Below, piece by piece: positions 62,147-64,000 of a stretch of DNA of 64,000 nucleotides. The stretch is from RGIG7332 sp045580305 (GTDB taxonomy: Bacteria > Bacillota > Clostridia > Oscillospirales > JAAYXM01). The notes below the pieces were generated by a model, which ran no database searches, was not told the origin of the DNA, and saw nothing but the letters and a program-made list of their open reading frames with translations. The first letter of the stretch is position 1, and every line of letters begins with the position of its first letter. The DNA is taken from NCBI GenBank assembly GCA_045580305.1, contig JAZNNQ010000027.1, positions 76,820-140,819 on the forward strand, written 5' to 3'. The position numbers and the translations under genes are program-made.

Positions 62147-63493
62147 TTAGAATACGCCTTCTGCGAGCATAGCCTCTGCAACCTTCTTAAAGCCTGCGAT
62201 GTTAGCGCCTGCGATAAGGTCATAGCCGAGACCAACTTCTTCTGCAGCCTTAGCGGAGTTATCGTGGATGCTCTTCATGATAAGGTGGAGCTTTGCATCA
62301 ACCTCAGCGGGCTCCCAGCTGTAACGCATGGAGTTCTGAGCCATCTCAAGAGCGGAAGTTGCAACGCCGCCTGCGTTAACTGCCTTGGACGGAGCAACGA
62401 TCTTAACGTTCTTCTTGAGGTAGTCAATAGCCTCGTTGGTGGTGGGCATGTTAGCAACCTCGATGTAGTACTGAACGCCGTTAGCAACGATCTGCTCTGC
62501 TTCCTTCATGCCGATTTCATTCTGGTATGCACAGGGCATGCAGATATCAACCTTCTCGCCCCAAACCTTAGCGCCGGGAACGAACTTGCAACCGAACTTG
62601 TCTGCGTAATCCTGAGCACGGTCACGACCGGAGGAACGCATCTCAAGGAGATAGTTGATTTTCTCTTCGGTAACTACACCGTCCGGATCGTAGCAGTAGC
62701 CGTCAGGACCGGAGATGGTAACAACCTTACCGCCGAGCTGTGCAATCTTCTCACAAACACCCCAAGCAACATTACCGAAACCGGAAACTGCAACGGTCTT
62801 ACCCTCGAGGGTGTCGCCGTAGTGCTTGAGAACTTCTTCAAGGTAGTAAACAGCACCGTAACCGGTAGCCTCGGGACGGAAGTAAGAACCACCGTAGGAG
62901 AGACCCTTACCGGTGATAACGCCGTTCTGCCAGGTAGCCTTGATTCTCTTATACTGACCGTAGAGGAAACCTACCTCACGAGCGCCAACACCAACATCAC
63001 CTGCCGGAACGTCAACGTCCGGACCGATGTGGCGATAAAGCTCGGTCATGAATGCCTGACAGAAGCGCATAATTTCGTTGTCGCTCTTGCCACGGGGGTC
63101 AAAGTCGGAACCGCCCTTACCGCCGCCGATGGGGAGACCGGTAAGTGCGTTCTTGAAGGTCTGCTCGAAAGCAAGGAACTTCATTGTATCAAGAGTAACG
63201 GAGGGATGGAAACGAAGACCACCCTTGTACGGGCCGATAGCACCGTTGAACTGAACGCGGTAGCCACGGTTAGTGTGGAAGTTGCCGTTATCATCCTGCC
63301 AGGTAACGCGGAAGGAGATCTGGCGGTCCGGCTCGCAAAGTCTCTCAAGGAGACCAGCCTTCTCATATTCGGGATGCTGTGCAACGATGGGCTCGATGCT
63401 TGCAAATACCTCTTCAACGGTCTGGATGAAAAGGTCCTCGCCCTTGTTGCGCGCTTTAACTTCGTCAAGAACTTTTTGCATATAAGGTGTCAT
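62147..63493 (-). CDS. gdhA: NADP-type glutamate dehydrogenase
   Basis: The 448-residue enzyme makes glutamate from 2-oxoglutarate and ammonia. It shows GGLRFHPSV, the catalytic lysine segment LPIGGGKGGSDFDP, VPAGDVGVG, the Rossmann loop VSGFGNVAWG and the C-terminal NAGGVATSALEM. Length and motifs fit hexameric bacterial GDH. GGAGG precedes the ATG at 63493. Codon use is strongly biased, as for highly expressed genes. Its 3' end borders the accessory region, and a second, displaced gdhA end is found at 53659. Confidence 0.96.
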   Translation of the reverse strand: MTPYMQKVLDEVKARNKGEDLFIQTVEEVFASIEPIVAQHPEYEKAGLLERLCEPDRQISFRVTWQDDNGNFHTNRGYRVQFNGAIGPYKGGLRFHPSVTLDTMKFLAFEQTFKNALTGLPIGGGKGGSDFDPRGKSDNEIMRFCQAFMTELYRHIGPDVDVPAGDVGVGAREVGFLYGQYKRIKATWQNGVITGKGLSYGGSYFRPEATGYGAVYYLEEVLKHYGDTLEGKTVAVSGFGNVAWGVCEKIAQLGGKVVTISGPDGYCYDPDGVVTEEKINYLLEMRSSGRDRAQDYADKFGCKFVPGAKVWGEKVDICMPCAYQNEIGMKEAEQIVANGVQYYIEVANMPTTNEAIDYLKKNVKIVAPSKAVNAGGVATSALEMAQNSMRYSWEPAEVDAKLHLIMKSIHDNSAKAAEEVGLGYDLIAGANIAGFKKVAEAMLAEGVF

Positions 63494-63598
63494 TTTTCAT
63501 TTCCTCCTATATATAAATATATTCAGGCTTGTTGCTATGTCTTCATTATAGCACTAAAAAAAATAAAGTCAAATGAAAAGCGAAAATAAGTAGAAAAA

Positions 63599-64000
63599 GT
63601 GGATATTAGCTTAAAATCTAAAGATGTTTTCCCCGTCGCTTTAGCCGCGCCACTTGCGCTTGCTTCCCCGGTTGCAGCTAAAAAAGCGGGAAATACTCTT
63701 GCGGCAGGCATCAATGCTGAATATATGTACCGCCAAACAGCGGGTGCGGCATTTATTCGCCAGCTGCAGGAGAATGAACTCCCTATCGAAGATGCAAAAA
63801 AGCTCGCTAAAAATGAGGCGATTGCGGATTACTCGGGCGCTCTATTTGAAGGCGGCGAGGTTCTCGATAACTTCATCGCCGAGAATAAGAGTGACCGTGG
63901 CGTTCTTCGCAGTATGTGGGATGCGGTTCGCGATGTTGCCAATGAATTTACCGGACGGCAGAGGGAACAAGCGCGTATTGCAGAAACCAAACTTACCGAT
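63599..64000 (+). CDS. Unrecognised partial reading frame, probably phage-derived
   Basis: The frame is open from a stop at 63587 to the window end. From GTG at 63599 it reads DISLKSKDVFPVALAAPLAL, then YRQTAGAAFIRQLQENELPI and later VLDNFIAENKSDRGVLRSM, ending in TGRQREQARIAETKL. No ribosome site precedes the GTG, so it may be a fragment of a larger gene cut at its 5' end. The NFIAENKSDRG...AVRDVANEFTGR...ARIAE pattern recalls the end of MuF-like or large polyvalent phage proteins, from memory only. Confidence 0.45.
   Translation, partial: MDISLKSKDVFPVALAAPLALASPVAAKKAGNTLAAGINAEYMYRQTAGAAFIRQLQENELPIEDAKKLAKNEAIADYSGALFEGGEVLDNFIAENKSDRGVLRSMWDAVRDVANEFTGRQREQARIAETKLTD

Noticed and set aside
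53659..62147. Integrase gene expected for an island
   Set aside because: No tyrosine or serine recombinase motif was found on either strand between the two gdhA ends, so mobility is inferred from boundaries only.
62264..63589. A 441-codon open frame on the plus strand opposite gdhA
   Set aside because: It is the antisense of a highly biased, clearly functional gdhA. Its valine, leucine, threonine and asparagine richness is the usual shadow of such codon use, and it has no domain.

Overview
The window looks like the chromosome of an anaerobic, endospore-forming Clostridia bacterium (Bacillota), probably a gut Oscillospirales-type species. This is an inference from an Ech-type hydrogenase, spoVA genes, clostridial small-protein families, LplB/LplC-type permeases and A+T-rich intergenic DNA with many strong hairpin terminators. 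No rRNA, CRISPR array or transposase was seen.

Layout. 1-8.7 kb: the end of an Ech hydrogenase operon (echE, echF) runs directly into a full nickel-maturation set (hypA-B-F-C-D-E), then a cation efflux protein and an EamA transporter. 8.8-10.5 kb: a decayed toxin-like/lipoprotein locus with a frameshift in a G10 tract. 10.5-18.5 kb: trmO, a DUF975 protein, trmL, degV and a glycolytic operon pgk-tpiA-gpmI-eno. 18.5-23.1 kb: a P-type ATPase behind a yybP-ykoY (Mn2+) riboswitch with an overlapping terminator, and a small membrane-protein operon divergent from a TetR regulator. 23.2-31.8 kb: a nitrilase-family amidase, DUF1015, an amidohydrolase, an orphan LplB/LplC permease pair, a membrane-bound AraC regulator and a HAD phosphatase. 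31.8-39.4 kb: a polysaccharide deacetylase, an ECF sigma/anti-sigma pair, two chromate-transporter halves, an SDR, spoVAC, purC, an AraC regulator and a Gfo/Idh oxidoreductase. 39.4-42.7 kb: a phospholipid operon (PAP2, flippase-like, pssA, psd). 42.8-49.6 kb: a divergent sugar-catabolic cluster (PocR-AraC regulator, class II aldolase, FGGY kinase // DUF4432 epimerase, fucose-isomerase-like protein, amidohydrolase). 49.6-52.4 kb: an EamA transporter, spoVAD, spoVAE and a FlK-like thioesterase. 52.4-53.0 kb: tRNA-Leu and initiator tRNA-fMet followed by unusual tRNA-derived repeats. 53.1-62.1 kb: an accessory region. 62.1-63.5 kb: gdhA. 63.6 kb to the end: the start of an unrecognised, probably phage-derived reading frame.

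The most notable region is 53.66-62.15 kb. It carries a 2130-residue single-gene helicase-nuclease of the DUF4011/Vsr-like/DUF3320 type (resembling the hhe antiphage family), facing a six-gene operon of tiny proteins led by a Mor-like regulator. The segment is bounded by two similarly oriented gdhA 3' ends: the real one at 62147 and a displaced 12-codon remnant with its own terminator at 53659. That is the arrangement expected if a defence island entered the 3' end of gdhA and supplied a replacement end, although no integrase is visible.

How genes work together: Ech hydrogenase would couple ferredoxin oxidation to H2 production and needs the Hyp set to build its NiFe site; the sugar cluster would run epimerase, isomerase, kinase and aldolase into glycolysis, whose lower half is encoded nearby; spoVAC/D/E are parts of the spore dipicolinate channel but lie at two loci 14 kb apart. 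All functional statements are from reading motifs; no database search was possible.
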